30,993 nt of DNA, taken from positions 1 through 30,993 of the forward strand of contig DATCDK010000033.1 in the NCBI GenBank assembly GCA_036510735.1, given 5' to 3'. The translations under genes and the position numbers were made by a program. The DNA is from PALSA-607 sp036510735 (GTDB taxonomy: Bacteria > Actinomycetota > Actinomycetes > Acidothermales > Acidothermaceae). The notes under the pieces were generated by a model, which saw only the letters and a program-made list of their open reading frames with translations, was not told the DNA's origin and ran no database searches. This document shows, piece by piece, positions 21,113 through 29,029 of the stretch (positions are counted from its first letter, which is position 1; every line of letters starts with the position of its first letter).

Positions 21113-22234
21113 GTGACGTGGAGACAAACGCTCGGCGCCGCTTCAGGCATCGGCGGCCGTCGACTCCTCGGCGGGTTCGTGCTCGAGGCGGTCGGCCTTC
21201 CCGTCCTCACCCTCTGTCTGGCGGCCGTGCGATCTCACCTTGCGTTTGCCGACGACCTGCTGCTCTATCTGGCTGCCGTGATCGGGGTCACCTTGGTGGG
21301 CGGCTTCTGGCCGTCGGTGGTCGCAGCCATCGCCAGCAGTTTGTTGTTGAACTGGTACTTCACGCCGCCGGTGCACACCTGGACGATCGATTCGCCGCAG
21401 AACCTCTTCGCGCTGGTGCTGTTTGTGGCCGTTGCCGTGTGCGTGAGCAGCGTCGTGCATCTGGCCGCTCGACGCGCCGTACTTGCCGCCGGGCTAGCGA
21501 CAGAAGCCGCTCGCGCGCAAGGGTTGGCGGAGGGCAACCGGATCCGCACTGCGTTGCTGGCCGCAGTCGGGCACGACCTGCGCACCCCGCTGGCCTCCGT
21601 CAAGGCGAGCGTCAGCACGTTGCGCCAGACCGATGTGACGTGGTCGCCGCAGGACCAGCGGGAACTTCTTGCCACCATCGAGGAGGGCGCCGACCGCCTC
21701 AACGGCTTGATCAGCAACCTGCTCGACATGAGCAGGCTCCAGACCGGTGCCGTGCAACTGTTCGTCCGGCCGACATCGCTGGAGGAGGTCGCACCGCTCG
21801 TCGTCCAAGGCGTGGACGACGGTGGGTTGCTGCGGGTGGAGATGTCCGAGGACCTGCCACTGTTCGCGGCCGATCCCGGCTTGCTGGAGCGGGCGCTGGC
21901 CAACCTCGTCGCGAACGCTCTGCGTTACTCACCACCCGACCAGCCGCCGACGCTTGCCGCCCGAGCCGTGCAGAACGGCAACGCCCGTGGCGCGGTCCAG
22001 ATCGACGTCATTGACCACGGTCCTGGCGTGCCGGCCGACCAGTGGGAACGCATCGTCCAGCCCTTTGAGCAGGTCGGCGACCCTCGCGGCAGTAACGGTG
22101 TCGGGCTCGGACTCGCGGTCACTAAGGGGTTCGTCGAGGCGATGGGCGGCAAGCTCAGCGCCGACGCAACACCAGGCGGCGGGCTGACGATGCGCATCGA
22201 GTTGTCGGTCAGTCCGACAGGTGAACAGTCATGA
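21113..22234 (+). CDS. Short KdpD-like sensor histidine kinase (DUF4118 type)
   Basis: A 373-residue membrane kinase matching only the C-terminal half of KdpD. A DUF4118 sensor with four membrane helices (about residues 20-117, including LVGGFWPSVVAAIASSLLLN and WYFTPPVHTWTI) is followed by a coiled linker, a HisKA domain with phospho-acceptor H154 (VGHDLRTPLASVKAS) and an ATPase domain with N-box NLVANALRYSP, G1 DHGPGVP and G2 GVGLGLAV. The ~400-residue N-terminal KdpD/Usp region is absent, as there is no space for it. GTG 21113 is preferred: GGGAGGG lies upstream at 13-nt spacing, and an earlier in-frame GTG (21080) has none. Its stop overlaps the kdpE start (ATGA). It probably senses potassium or turgor and phosphorylates KdpE. 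Confidence 0.88.
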   Translation: MTWRQTLGAASGIGGRRLLGGFVLEAVGLPVLTLCLAAVRSHLAFADDLLLYLAAVIGVTLVGGFWPSVVAAIASSLLLNWYFTPPVHTWTIDSPQNLFALVLFVAVAVCVSSVVHLAARRAVLAAGLATEAARAQGLAEGNRIRTALLAAVGHDLRTPLASVKASVSTLRQTDVTWSPQDQRELLATIEEGADRLNGLISNLLDMSRLQTGAVQLFVRPTSLEEVAPLVVQGVDDGGLLRVEMSEDLPLFAADPGLLERALANLVANALRYSPPDQPPTLAARAVQNGNARGAVQIDVIDHGPGVPADQWERIVQPFEQVGDPRGSNGVGLGLAVTKGFVEAMGGKLSADATPGGGLTMRIELSVSPTGEQS

Positions 22235-22911
22235 CCAGCGTGCTCGTTATCGACGACGAAGCGGCGATCCTGCGCGCGCTGCGCATCAACTTGTCGGCCC
22301 GCGATTACAAAGTCACGACCGCGTCCGACGGCGCGTCCGGTCTTGCCGCCATGGCACGCGAGCGGCCAGACGTGGTGATCCTCGACCTCGGGCTGCCCGA
22401 CATGGCCGGCACCGACGTGATCCGCGGCATCCGTGGCTGGTCGACAGTTCCGATCATCGTGCTGTCGGCGAACGAACAAGAACTGCAGAAAGTGCAGGCC
22501 CTTGATGCCGGCGCCGACGACTACGTCACCAAGCCTTTCGGCATGAATGAACTGCTCGCCCGATTGCGAGCAGCGACCCGCCGCGCCGCACCAGGAGTCG
22601 ACGAGCCGGTCGTGGTGACGCCTGAGTTCACCATCGATCTCGGAGCCAAGCGGGTCGTGCGCACGGACGGGCGCGACGTCCGGCTGACGCCGACGGAGTG
22701 GCAGCTGCTCGAGGTGCTTGCGCGCCACGGCGGCCGGCTCGTGAGCGGACGCCAGTTGCTTCAAGATGTGTGGGGACCGACCTACGGGACAGAGACCAAC
22801 TACCTGCGCGTCTACATGGCCCAACTGCGCCGCAAGCTCGAGCCGGATCCGGCTCGGCCGCGCTACCTGATCACGGAGCCGGGCATGGGCTATCGCCTGG
22901 TGACCGACTAA
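22231..22911 (+). CDS. kdpE: Two-component response regulator KdpE
   Basis: A 226-residue OmpR-family regulator. The receiver domain (1-118) has acidic pocket D8/D9 (VIDDE), phospho-acceptor D52 (VVILDLGLPD) and the switch Lys in DYVTKPFGM. The C-terminal winged helix (about 130-226) carries LTPTEWQLLEVL and YLRVYMAQLRRKLEPDP, ending TEPGMGYRL, all strongly KdpE-like. It overlaps the kinase gene by 4 nt. In other bacteria KdpE activates kdpFABC, which is absent here, so the divergent KimA-like importer is the likely target through the CGTCAAG repeats. iolB follows after 34 bp. Confidence 0.93.
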   Translation: MTSVLVIDDEAAILRALRINLSARDYKVTTASDGASGLAAMARERPDVVILDLGLPDMAGTDVIRGIRGWSTVPIIVLSANEQELQKVQALDAGADDYVTKPFGMNELLARLRAATRRAAPGVDEPVVVTPEFTIDLGAKRVVRTDGRDVRLTPTEWQLLEVLARHGGRLVSGRQLLQDVWGPTYGTETNYLRVYMAQLRRKLEPDPARPRYLITEPGMGYRLVTD

Positions 22912-22945
22912 CCGTCGCTTGCGTCGATTGCGAGAGGATCGTCAG

Positions 22946-23713
22946 ATGCGCACCCTCATCACGCCGGGCCAGGACACCGATCTCATCAAGCTGGAGGTTG
23001 CCGACCTCGAGGCCGGCGAGTCGGTGCAGTTCGTCGCTGACGGCGAGGCTCTCGTCGTGATCCTTTCCGGCGCGCTCGATGTCGAGGTCGACGGTGCACC
23101 GCTGGGTGGGGCCGGCGGTCGCGCCAGCGTGTTCGACGGTGGTGGTGACGCCGTCTACCTGCCGCCCGGTGCGATGGTCAAGCTCACGGAGTTGGACGGC
23201 GTCGGTGCGGCGATTGCGGTCGCATCGGCACCGTTGGCCGACCAGCCAGCGGCAGCCGCCCGCGTCATCACCCCGACCGATCACCGTGTGGTCGAGGTCG
23301 GTCACGGTAATTGGGCGCGGCAGGTGCGCACGATCCTTGGGCCCGAGCACGCGGCCGGGCGGCTGATCGTCGGTGAGACCGTCAACCCGCCGGGCAACTG
23401 GTCGTCATATCCGCCGCACAAGCATGACGAGGACAATCCGCCGCACGAGGTTCAACTCGAAGAGGTCTACTACTTCAAGTTCGACCCGCCCGGCGGCTTC
23501 GGCGTGCAGCTGCGTTACGACAGCAAGGGTGATCCCGCCGACGACGTATTCGTAGTGCGTGACGGCGACGTCGCCGTCATCAAGTCGGGCTACCACCCGG
23601 TCGTCGGAGCGCCCGGCTATTCGTTCTACTACCTGTGGGTGATGGCCGGGCAGGGCCGGCAGATGGCGCCGGCGCTTGACCCGCGGCACGCGTGGGTTCA
23701 GCAGGGCCGATGA
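22946..23713 (+). CDS. iolB: 5-deoxy-glucuronate isomerase
   Basis: A 255-residue bicupin isomerase of myo-inositol catabolism, converting 5-deoxy-glucuronate to 5-dehydro-2-deoxy-gluconate. The signature NPPGNWSSYPPHKHDEDNPP holds metal-binding His residues; EVQLEEVYYFKFDPPGGFGVQ and KSGYHPVVGAPGYSFYYLWVMAG are further strongly conserved IolB segments, and the end is DPRHAWVQ. ATG 22946 follows GAGAGG at about 8-nt spacing; an earlier start at 22919 lacks one. It is an isolated iolB here: no iolA, C, D, E or G within the window, but a polyol-type dehydrogenase gene follows 35 bp downstream, suggesting a sugar/polyol catabolic unit. Confidence 0.93.
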   Translation: MRTLITPGQDTDLIKLEVADLEAGESVQFVADGEALVVILSGALDVEVDGAPLGGAGGRASVFDGGGDAVYLPPGAMVKLTELDGVGAAIAVASAPLADQPAAAARVITPTDHRVVEVGHGNWARQVRTILGPEHAAGRLIVGETVNPPGNWSSYPPHKHDEDNPPHEVQLEEVYYFKFDPPGGFGVQLRYDSKGDPADDVFVVRDGDVAVIKSGYHPVVGAPGYSFYYLWVMAGQGRQMAPALDPRHAWVQQGR

Positions 23714-23748
23714 ACCGGCTCGCCGTGATGCTCGGCGGGTGAGCGCGG

Positions 23749-25236
23749 GTGCCTACTAGTCCGCGGTTGAGCATCGCGCAGTGGTCGCGAATACCTGCTG
23801 CAGCCAGGCCGCTCATCGACCCGAGAGATCTCACGGTCGGAATCGTTCATCTCGGTCTTGGCGCGTTTCACCGAGCGCACCAAGCCGTCTACACCGAACG
23901 CGCGATGAGTGTGTCGGGCACGACGCGATGGGGAATCTGCGCGGTAGCGCAACGCAGCCGCACAGTTCTCGACGAACTCGAGCCGCAGGACGGCCTCTAC
24001 ACCGTTGTCGAACGCGGGCCGTCGACGGCGTTCCGTGTGCTCGCCCCAATCCGCGAACTGGTCTTCGCGGCGTCTCAGGCAGACATGCTGACCTCGCGCA
24101 TCGCGGCGCCGTCGACTCATGTCGTGACGGTCACAGTGACCGAGAAGGGATATCGGCACGATCCGGTGACCCGTCGGCTCGATCTCACGGACTCGGGTAT
24201 TCGGGCCGACGCCGCGGGCCGATCGCCGGTCACCGTTGTTGGGCAACTAGTACGTGCGATGCAGGCACGCCAGCGAAACAACGACGGGCCACTGACGGTC
24301 GTGTGTTGCGACAATCTGCCGAGCAACGGCGCGACGTTGCGCGGTCTTGTCGATGACTTTTGCTCGTTGCTGCCCATCGCGGGCCAATCGACTTTGCGTT
24401 CGTGGATCGAAGAATCTGTCACCTTTCCTTCAACGGTCGTCGACCGCATTACGCCGGCCACCACTGCGGCTGACCGCAGCCAGGTTGCAAACTATCTAGG
24501 GTTGGACGACGAAGGTGCTGTCATCACCGAGCCCTTCTCGCAATGGGTATTGGAAGACAACTTCGCGGCGGCGCGCCCGGCTTGGGAGAGTGCCGGCGCA
24601 GTCTTCACCTCCGATGTATTGCCGTACGAGTCATTAAAACTGCGACTACTCAACGGTTCGCATTCCGCGCTTGCCTATCTTGGGCTCTTGGCGGGGTACG
24701 ACTACATCGCGGAGTTCATCGGTGTCGACGGCGTCCCTGCGTTCGTCCGCGCGCTCATGGGTGAGGCGGCGGCAACCGTGTCGGCACCGAGCAGTGTCGA
24801 CGTCGACGACTACCAGCAGCAGCTCTTGCAGCGGTTCGCGAATCCCGGCCTGCGACATCGCCTCGCCCAGATTGCGATCGACGGCAGTCAGAAACTTCCA
24901 CCTCGCCTCGTCGCGACCGTGCGTGATGCCCACGCACCTGGTGTCGAGCCGATCGCGAGCGTGCTCGGTATCGCGGGCTGGATGCGATACGTCACTGCCA
25001 GCCACGATGACGCAGGTCGGCCGCTGGTTGTTGACGATCCGCTTGCGCCGCGAATTGCCGAGGCGGTTGGGCAGGCCGGCGATCCCGCGACGATTGTCGA
25101 ACGGCTCCTGGGCGTCACGGAGATGTTTGGCGACCTTGGCGACGACGTCGCACTCCGCGATCTGCTGGCCGCGGCACTGACCCAACTCACCCGCGGCGGT
25201 GCGCTCGCCGCGCTGCGTAACGCAATCGAGGCGTGA
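23749..25236 (+). CDS. Mannitol dehydrogenase family protein (polyol/uronate oxidoreductase)
   Basis: A 495-residue long-chain mannitol dehydrogenase-family enzyme, NAD(P)-dependent, interconverting a polyol and ketose (mannitol/fructose) or a uronate pair (mannonate/fructuronate). The N-terminal GIVHLGLGAFHRAHQA (31-46) is the nucleotide-binding start; TVTEKGY and VVCCDNLPSNG follow; the catalytic trio K297, N302 and H305 in SLKLRLLNGSHSALAYLG has the same spacing as in characterised mannitol 2-dehydrogenase. The GTG at 23749 gives the normal length; its ribosome site is weak, perhaps because it is coupled to iolB. Exact substrate cannot be told; the link to iolB hints at a broader polyol pathway. 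Confidence 0.9.
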   Translation: MPTSPRLSIAQWSRIPAAARPLIDPRDLTVGIVHLGLGAFHRAHQAVYTERAMSVSGTTRWGICAVAQRSRTVLDELEPQDGLYTVVERGPSTAFRVLAPIRELVFAASQADMLTSRIAAPSTHVVTVTVTEKGYRHDPVTRRLDLTDSGIRADAAGRSPVTVVGQLVRAMQARQRNNDGPLTVVCCDNLPSNGATLRGLVDDFCSLLPIAGQSTLRSWIEESVTFPSTVVDRITPATTAADRSQVANYLGLDDEGAVITEPFSQWVLEDNFAAARPAWESAGAVFTSDVLPYESLKLRLLNGSHSALAYLGLLAGYDYIAEFIGVDGVPAFVRALMGEAAATVSAPSSVDVDDYQQQLLQRFANPGLRHRLAQIAIDGSQKLPPRLVATVRDAHAPGVEPIASVLGIAGWMRYVTASHDDAGRPLVVDDPLAPRIAEAVGQAGDPATIVERLLGVTEMFGDLGDDVALRDLLAAALTQLTRGGALAALRNAIEA

Positions 25237-25410
25237 ACCGTTCCACCGGCGCTGGCCGTAGTCAGAGCGAGTCTGTCGTGGATCGCCGTACGTTCGATTT
25301 TTCACAAAAAGTCGGCGGAGCTTCAGGTGATGCACAGGTTCGACCCTGACGATAGGTGAGTAGCTGACGACGATCAGGGAATGACCACACGAGGTGCGAG
25401 CGGAGGTGCG

Positions 25411-26784
25411 ATGACTAGCGTTCTCCCCGACCGTGGCATCCGCCGCAGCTCATCGTCGCCCGTTCCGCGCTCTGGTATGGCGCCGAACGCACTACTGCTT
25501 GCGCTGAGTGCCGGCGGCGTCCTCGTGCTGTTGTTGTGGTGGCACGACACCCCAGCCACGTTGCACACGTTCGGTGATTGGCTGACGAACGCAGGCCGTA
25601 TAACCGGACTCCTCGCCGGCTACGTCATCATCATCTTGCTGCTGCTCATGGCGCGGGTGCCATCACTCGAGCGAGGACTTGGCGCGGATCGTCTCGCCCG
25701 CTGGCATGCGATGGGCGGCCGCTACGCGATCTCGCTGGCGGTCGCCCACACGTTGCTCATCATCTGGGGCTATGCCGTCGAGGCGCATGAATCGGTGATC
25801 CCGCAGACGGGTGCGCTGTTGACGCAATACCCCGACGTCATGATGGCGACGGTCGCGCTTGGACTGCTCATCCTGGTCGCCGGCGTTTCGATGCGCGCAG
25901 TACGCGCGCACATGCGCTACGAGACGTGGTACCACTTGCACTTCTACACCTACCTTGCTGTGGCGCTCTCGTTCAGTCACGAGTTCTCGACCGGCCTCGA
26001 CTTCAGTGCAAGTCAGAGCGCGCGGGTGCTGTGGAGCTTGCTGTACATCATCATTGCCGCCTTGCTGTTGTGGTATCGGTTCGTCGTGCCGATCCGTGCG
26101 GCAGTCCGCCATCGCATGGTGGTAGCTGGCGTCTTTCCTGAAGCACCAGGGATCTTTTCGGTGCACATCACGGGTCATCATCTCGATGACTTGCGCGCCG
26201 AGCCAGGTCAGTTCTTCCGGTGGCGGTTCTTGAGCAGCGGAAGTTGGTGGCAGTCACATCCGTACTCGCTGTCCGCGCCGCCGTCCGACAAATTGTTGCG
26301 CATCACGGTGAAGGTACTCGGCGATCACTCGCACGCACTGCGGACCTTGCATAAGGGCACGCGAGTGTTTGCCGAGGGGCCGTACGGCGCGCTCACCGAA
26401 CGCCGACGAACGCGGCGACAAGTTTTGCTACTGGCCGGTGGCATCGGGGTCACGCCATTGCGCGCCTTGTTCGAGACGCTGCCCTCGCGACCCGGCGATC
26501 TCACGTTCATCTACCGCGCTTCGAGTGAGCTCGATGTCGTCTTTCGTCGCGAACTTGACGCGATTGCAGAATGGCGCGGCGCTCGCGTCGTCTACCTGGT
26601 CGGTCCTCCTGGTGGGGACGCAGATCCCTTTATCGGACGTCGGTTGGCGTCCATCGTGCCGGATCTGGCTGCTCACGACGTCTACCTGTGCGGACCACCG
26701 CGCATGATGGATGCAGCGCACAATGCGCTGCACCGCGTCGGCGTGCGTCGCCGGCACATCCACACCGAGTCATTCGAATTCTAG
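25411..26784 (+). CDS. Ferric reductase-like flavocytochrome (heme membrane domain fused to ferredoxin reductase-type domain)
   Basis: A 457-residue membrane flavocytochrome moving electrons from NAD(P)H through FAD to heme across the membrane. The membrane part has about six helices with candidate heme-b histidines in RWHAMGGRYAISLAVAH and in WYHLHFYTYLAVALSFSH. The cytoplasmic part has the FAD-binding motif HPYSLSAPP, the pyridine-nucleotide motif LAGGIGVTPLRAL, and the C-terminal YLCGPPRMMDA. The start ATG 25411 has GGAGG 4 nt upstream; ATG 25381 is possible but its ribosome site abuts it. It begins an operon with the FMN-binding protein and ApbE (32 bp and 1 bp gaps), so it probably reduces the covalent flavin outside the membrane. 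The 174-bp gap before it has only an AT-rich TTTTTCACAAAAAG patch. Confidence 0.9.
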   Translation: MTSVLPDRGIRRSSSSPVPRSGMAPNALLLALSAGGVLVLLLWWHDTPATLHTFGDWLTNAGRITGLLAGYVIIILLLLMARVPSLERGLGADRLARWHAMGGRYAISLAVAHTLLIIWGYAVEAHESVIPQTGALLTQYPDVMMATVALGLLILVAGVSMRAVRAHMRYETWYHLHFYTYLAVALSFSHEFSTGLDFSASQSARVLWSLLYIIIAALLLWYRFVVPIRAAVRHRMVVAGVFPEAPGIFSVHITGHHLDDLRAEPGQFFRWRFLSSGSWWQSHPYSLSAPPSDKLLRITVKVLGDHSHALRTLHKGTRVFAEGPYGALTERRRTRRQVLLLAGGIGVTPLRALFETLPSRPGDLTFIYRASSELDVVFRRELDAIAEWRGARVVYLVGPPGGDADPFIGRRLASIVPDLAAHDVYLCGPPRMMDAAHNALHRVGVRRRHIHTESFEF

Positions 26785-26816
26785 GGTCGTTTCCGAGTTT
26801 CAGAGGAGGGTGAGTC

Positions 26817-27464
26817 ATGCGCCGTTTCGTTTCCGTTTTTGTCGCGACCGTAGCCGGACTCATCGTCCTGCTCGGTTTCAAGACTACACAGGCTAAGGCG
26901 CCGCGCCCGGTGGCACTTTCGAGTGCCACACCAGGTGACTCACCAATCGCTCCCGACTCATCGACGCCGGTCAGTTCGGCCGCCGCCAGTTCGGAACCTG
27001 TCAGTTCGGAGCCTGTCAGTTCGGCGCCGGTAAGTTCCCCGCAACCGTCGACCGCCACGTCAACGAGTGCAGCTACTGCACCGAGTGCTTCGTCGTCCGC
27101 GAAGGCGTCACCAACGCCGACCAAGTCCGCAGCAAAGCCGACACCGAAGCCGACGCCGAAACCATCGAGCGCGACCAAAACCGTCACCGGCAGCACCGTG
27201 AGTGTGGGCGAGGGTCGCCGGACGTTCGGAGTCGTGCAAGTTCGGCTCACGTTGACGAACGGGAAGATCACCGCGGCAACCGCGATCCAGGTTCCGCAGA
27301 ATGATGGGCATTCGCTCGATCTCAGCAATTACTCGATTCCGAAGTTGAGTCGGGAGGTCATTTCGGCTCAGAGCGCGTCCATCGACGCGGTCTCCGGAGC
27401 GACCTACACGAGCGAGGCCTACGCACAGTCGGTGCAAGCGGCACTCGACGCGGCGAAGGCCTGA
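26817..27464 (+). CDS. Membrane-anchored FMN-binding domain protein with flavinylation motif
   Basis: A 215-residue extracytosolic flavoprotein. An N-terminal hydrophobic segment (about 3-21) anchors or exports it; a long Ser/Pro/Thr/Lys linker (about 30-125) includes PVSSEPVSSEPVSSAPVSS and KPTPKPTPKP repeats; the C-terminal FMN-bind domain (about 126-215) ends with DAVSGATYTSEAY, which matches the [DN]xx[ST]GA[ST]xT flavin-attachment motif, with T196 the likely acceptor of FMN. ATG 26817 follows GAGGAGGG. The downstream apbE gene encodes the enzyme that would attach FMN, and the upstream flavocytochrome would feed it electrons. The final acceptor (metal, quinone or an outside reductase) is unknown. 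Confidence 0.92.
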   Translation: MRRFVSVFVATVAGLIVLLGFKTTQAKAPRPVALSSATPGDSPIAPDSSTPVSSAAASSEPVSSEPVSSAPVSSPQPSTATSTSAATAPSASSSAKASPTPTKSAAKPTPKPTPKPSSATKTVTGSTVSVGEGRRTFGVVQVRLTLTNGKITAATAIQVPQNDGHSLDLSNYSIPKLSREVISAQSASIDAVSGATYTSEAYAQSVQAALDAAKA

Positions 27465-27465
27465 C

Positions 27466-28272
27466 ATGTCGACCGGCGCGATGCCCACTGCCCCGATGGC
27501 TCGGCCGCTCGTGCATGTTGAACATGTCATGGGCACAGTCGTCAGTTTCGACGTGCGGTTCGCCGATGAATCGCTGCGGGCGCCGCTGCACGCGGGAATC
27601 GCTGACGCCGTGACTTGGCTGCACCGGGTCGACGACGTCTTCAGCACATATCAACACGACAGTCAGGTGTCTCGGCTTGGTCGCGGTGAGCTTCGGCTGG
27701 CCGACTGCGACGGCGACGTCAAAGAGGTCCTCGAGTTGTGCGCGCAGGTCGGTCGCGAGACCGACGGCTACTTCAGTTCGACCTATGGTGGTCGGCTCGA
27801 TCCGACCGGACTCGTCAAGGGTTGGGCGATCCAGCGGGCGAGTGAGCTGCTGTGTTCAGCAGGGTCGGCACACCACCTCGTCAACGGCGGCGGCGACATC
27901 CAGGTGGTTGGTGGGTCTGCGCCGGGTGCGCCGTGGCAGATCGGCATCGCGCACCCGTTGGAGCCAGGCGCCATCGCCAGCGTTGTGCACCTCACCGACG
28001 GCGCAGTGGCGACGTCGGGTGTCGCTGAACGCGGTGCCCACGTGATCGATCCGTTCACCGGCCAACCGGCCGTCGCGCTCGCCAGTGTCACGCTGGTCGG
28101 CAGCGATCTGATCAGGACCGACGCCTACGCCACCGCTGCAATCGCGATGGGCGAGCGAGCCCGTCGGTGGCTTGAGGGGTGCGTCGGCTACGAGGCATTC
28201 GCCGTTGCCGCCGATGGCTTCGGCTGGTGCACCTCTGGGTACTCCCGCGTGGGGAGCGTCCCCGCGACCTGA
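27466..28272 (+). CDS. apbE: FAD:protein FMN transferase ApbE
   Basis: A 268-residue ApbE-type transferase that moves FMN from FAD onto a Thr/Ser of target proteins. Visible: HVMGTVVSFDV at the start of the domain, DDVFSTYQHDSQVSRLG, DPTGLVKGWAIQRA, NGGGDIQVVG, and the metal-binding TDAYATAAIAMG near the C-terminus. No lipoprotein signal is seen, so it may act in the cytoplasm or be exported by another way, a point of difference from many lipidated ApbE proteins. ATG 27466 is 1 nt after the FMN-binding gene stop, with GAAGG about 8 nt upstream; internal Met6 and Met11 are alternatives. Its natural substrate is almost certainly the preceding FMN-bind protein. Confidence 0.93.
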   Translation: MSTGAMPTAPMARPLVHVEHVMGTVVSFDVRFADESLRAPLHAGIADAVTWLHRVDDVFSTYQHDSQVSRLGRGELRLADCDGDVKEVLELCAQVGRETDGYFSSTYGGRLDPTGLVKGWAIQRASELLCSAGSAHHLVNGGGDIQVVGGSAPGAPWQIGIAHPLEPGAIASVVHLTDGAVATSGVAERGAHVIDPFTGQPAVALASVTLVGSDLIRTDAYATAAIAMGERARRWLEGCVGYEAFAVAADGFGWCTSGYSRVGSVPAT

Positions 28273-28323
28273 CCGCAGTTGCCCGTATTTGCTGCGGCTC
28301 CCGGGGCTCTTTGTAGCGGCATT

Positions 28324-28345
28324 GGCGGCGCGCCCCCGCGCCGCC
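28324..28345 (+). terminator. Strong GC hairpin between apbE and the next gene
   Basis: GGCGGCGCG (28324-28332) and CGCGCCGCC (28337-28345) pair perfectly around CCCC. A weaker stem CCGCAG/CTGCGG (28273-28278 and 28292-28297) lies just before. There is no T-tract. It may end the flavin operon or lie in the leader of the next gene, whose ribosome site GAGGGAG starts about 10 nt later. Confidence 0.4.
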
Positions 28346-28366
28346 AGCCGCGACGAGGGAGAAACC

Positions 28367-28906
28367 GTGCGTAACGTCCCGCGATCTTGGAGTTACCTGC
28401 CTGCTGCCGCGCTGCTCGCGGCGATGTCAGTGATCGGCCTGGCCGGCCCGGCATCGGCGGCCTCCGGACCGCTCGCACCCAGTCAAGCGGAGAAGCACTG
28501 TGTCGTCGCGCTCGGACCCGCATCAACCGGCGTCCCGGTGGCCGTGTGCTACCCGACCTTCGCCCAAGCGATGCACGCGGCCGGGAGCGTCACCCGGACC
28601 GCCGCCGGACCGCTGACGAGCGTGGTCATCGGCATCGACTACAGCTCCACCGGGTTCGCCGGCAGCACGCTCACCTGGACCGAGGCGGCCGGGTGTGGGA
28701 GCTATGCCGCGAGCAGCATGCCGGCCGGGTGGAACGACGTGGTCGAGTCGGTGCAGAACTTCAACAGATGTGGCACGACGCTGTACCAGAACACGTCATT
28801 CGGCGGTCTGACGTCGTCGGTACCTGTCAACGGGACGAAGTCCTCGCTGGGGTCGTTCAACCAGACGGCGTCGTCGCAACGGTGGTGCACGTCGTCCAGC
28901 TGCTGA
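28367..28906 (+). CDS. Secreted cysteine-rich protein with beta/gamma-crystallin or I36 inhibitor-like motif
   Basis: A 179-residue exported protein from GTG 28367 (GAGGGAG about 7 nt upstream). The signal peptide (1-31) ends with a good A-x-A site, GPASA. The mature part has six cysteines (45, 61, 110, 135, 174, 179), likely three disulfides. The C-terminal part, MPAGWNDVVESVQNF then TTLYQNTSFGGLTSSVPVN and LGSFNQTASSQRW, follows the Greek-key pattern of beta/gamma-crystallin folds, used by peptidase inhibitor family I36 (SMPI-like). Calcium binding or protease inhibition is possible but not shown. The first ~85 mature residues match nothing I know. It is the only gene on the plus strand before the convergent sigma operon. 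Confidence 0.75.
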   Translation: MRNVPRSWSYLPAAALLAAMSVIGLAGPASAASGPLAPSQAEKHCVVALGPASTGVPVAVCYPTFAQAMHAAGSVTRTAAGPLTSVVIGIDYSSTGFAGSTLTWTEAAGCGSYAASSMPAGWNDVVESVQNFNRCGTTLYQNTSFGGLTSSVPVNGTKSSLGSFNQTASSQRWCTSSSC

Positions 28907-28946
28907 GACTCGCTAGTCCGGCAGTGCCTCCTCAACTGCTAGTAGC

Positions 28947-28987
28947 GAGCGGGCCGGCTCGCCCCCTCACCGCGAACCGGCCCGCTC
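28947..28987. terminator. Convergent terminator hairpin 1
   Basis: GAGCGGGCCGG (28947-28957) and CCGGCCCGCTC (28977-28987) form a perfect 11-bp stem around a 19-nt loop. It is 40 bp after the secreted protein stop and lies between convergent genes, so it can act in both directions. Confidence 0.65.
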
Positions 28988-28995
28988 CGTTCCGA

Positions 28996-29023
28996 AGATG
29001 TCCACCCCCGTAGATGGACATCT
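28996..29023. terminator. Convergent terminator hairpin 2
   Basis: AGATGTCCA (28996-29004) and TGGACATCT (29015-29023) form a perfect 9-bp stem around a 10-nt loop, just 9 bp from hairpin 1 and 6 bp from the stop of the minus-strand gene. Likely the terminator of the sigma/membrane protein operon. Confidence 0.65.
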
Positions 29024-29029
29024 CCTGGC

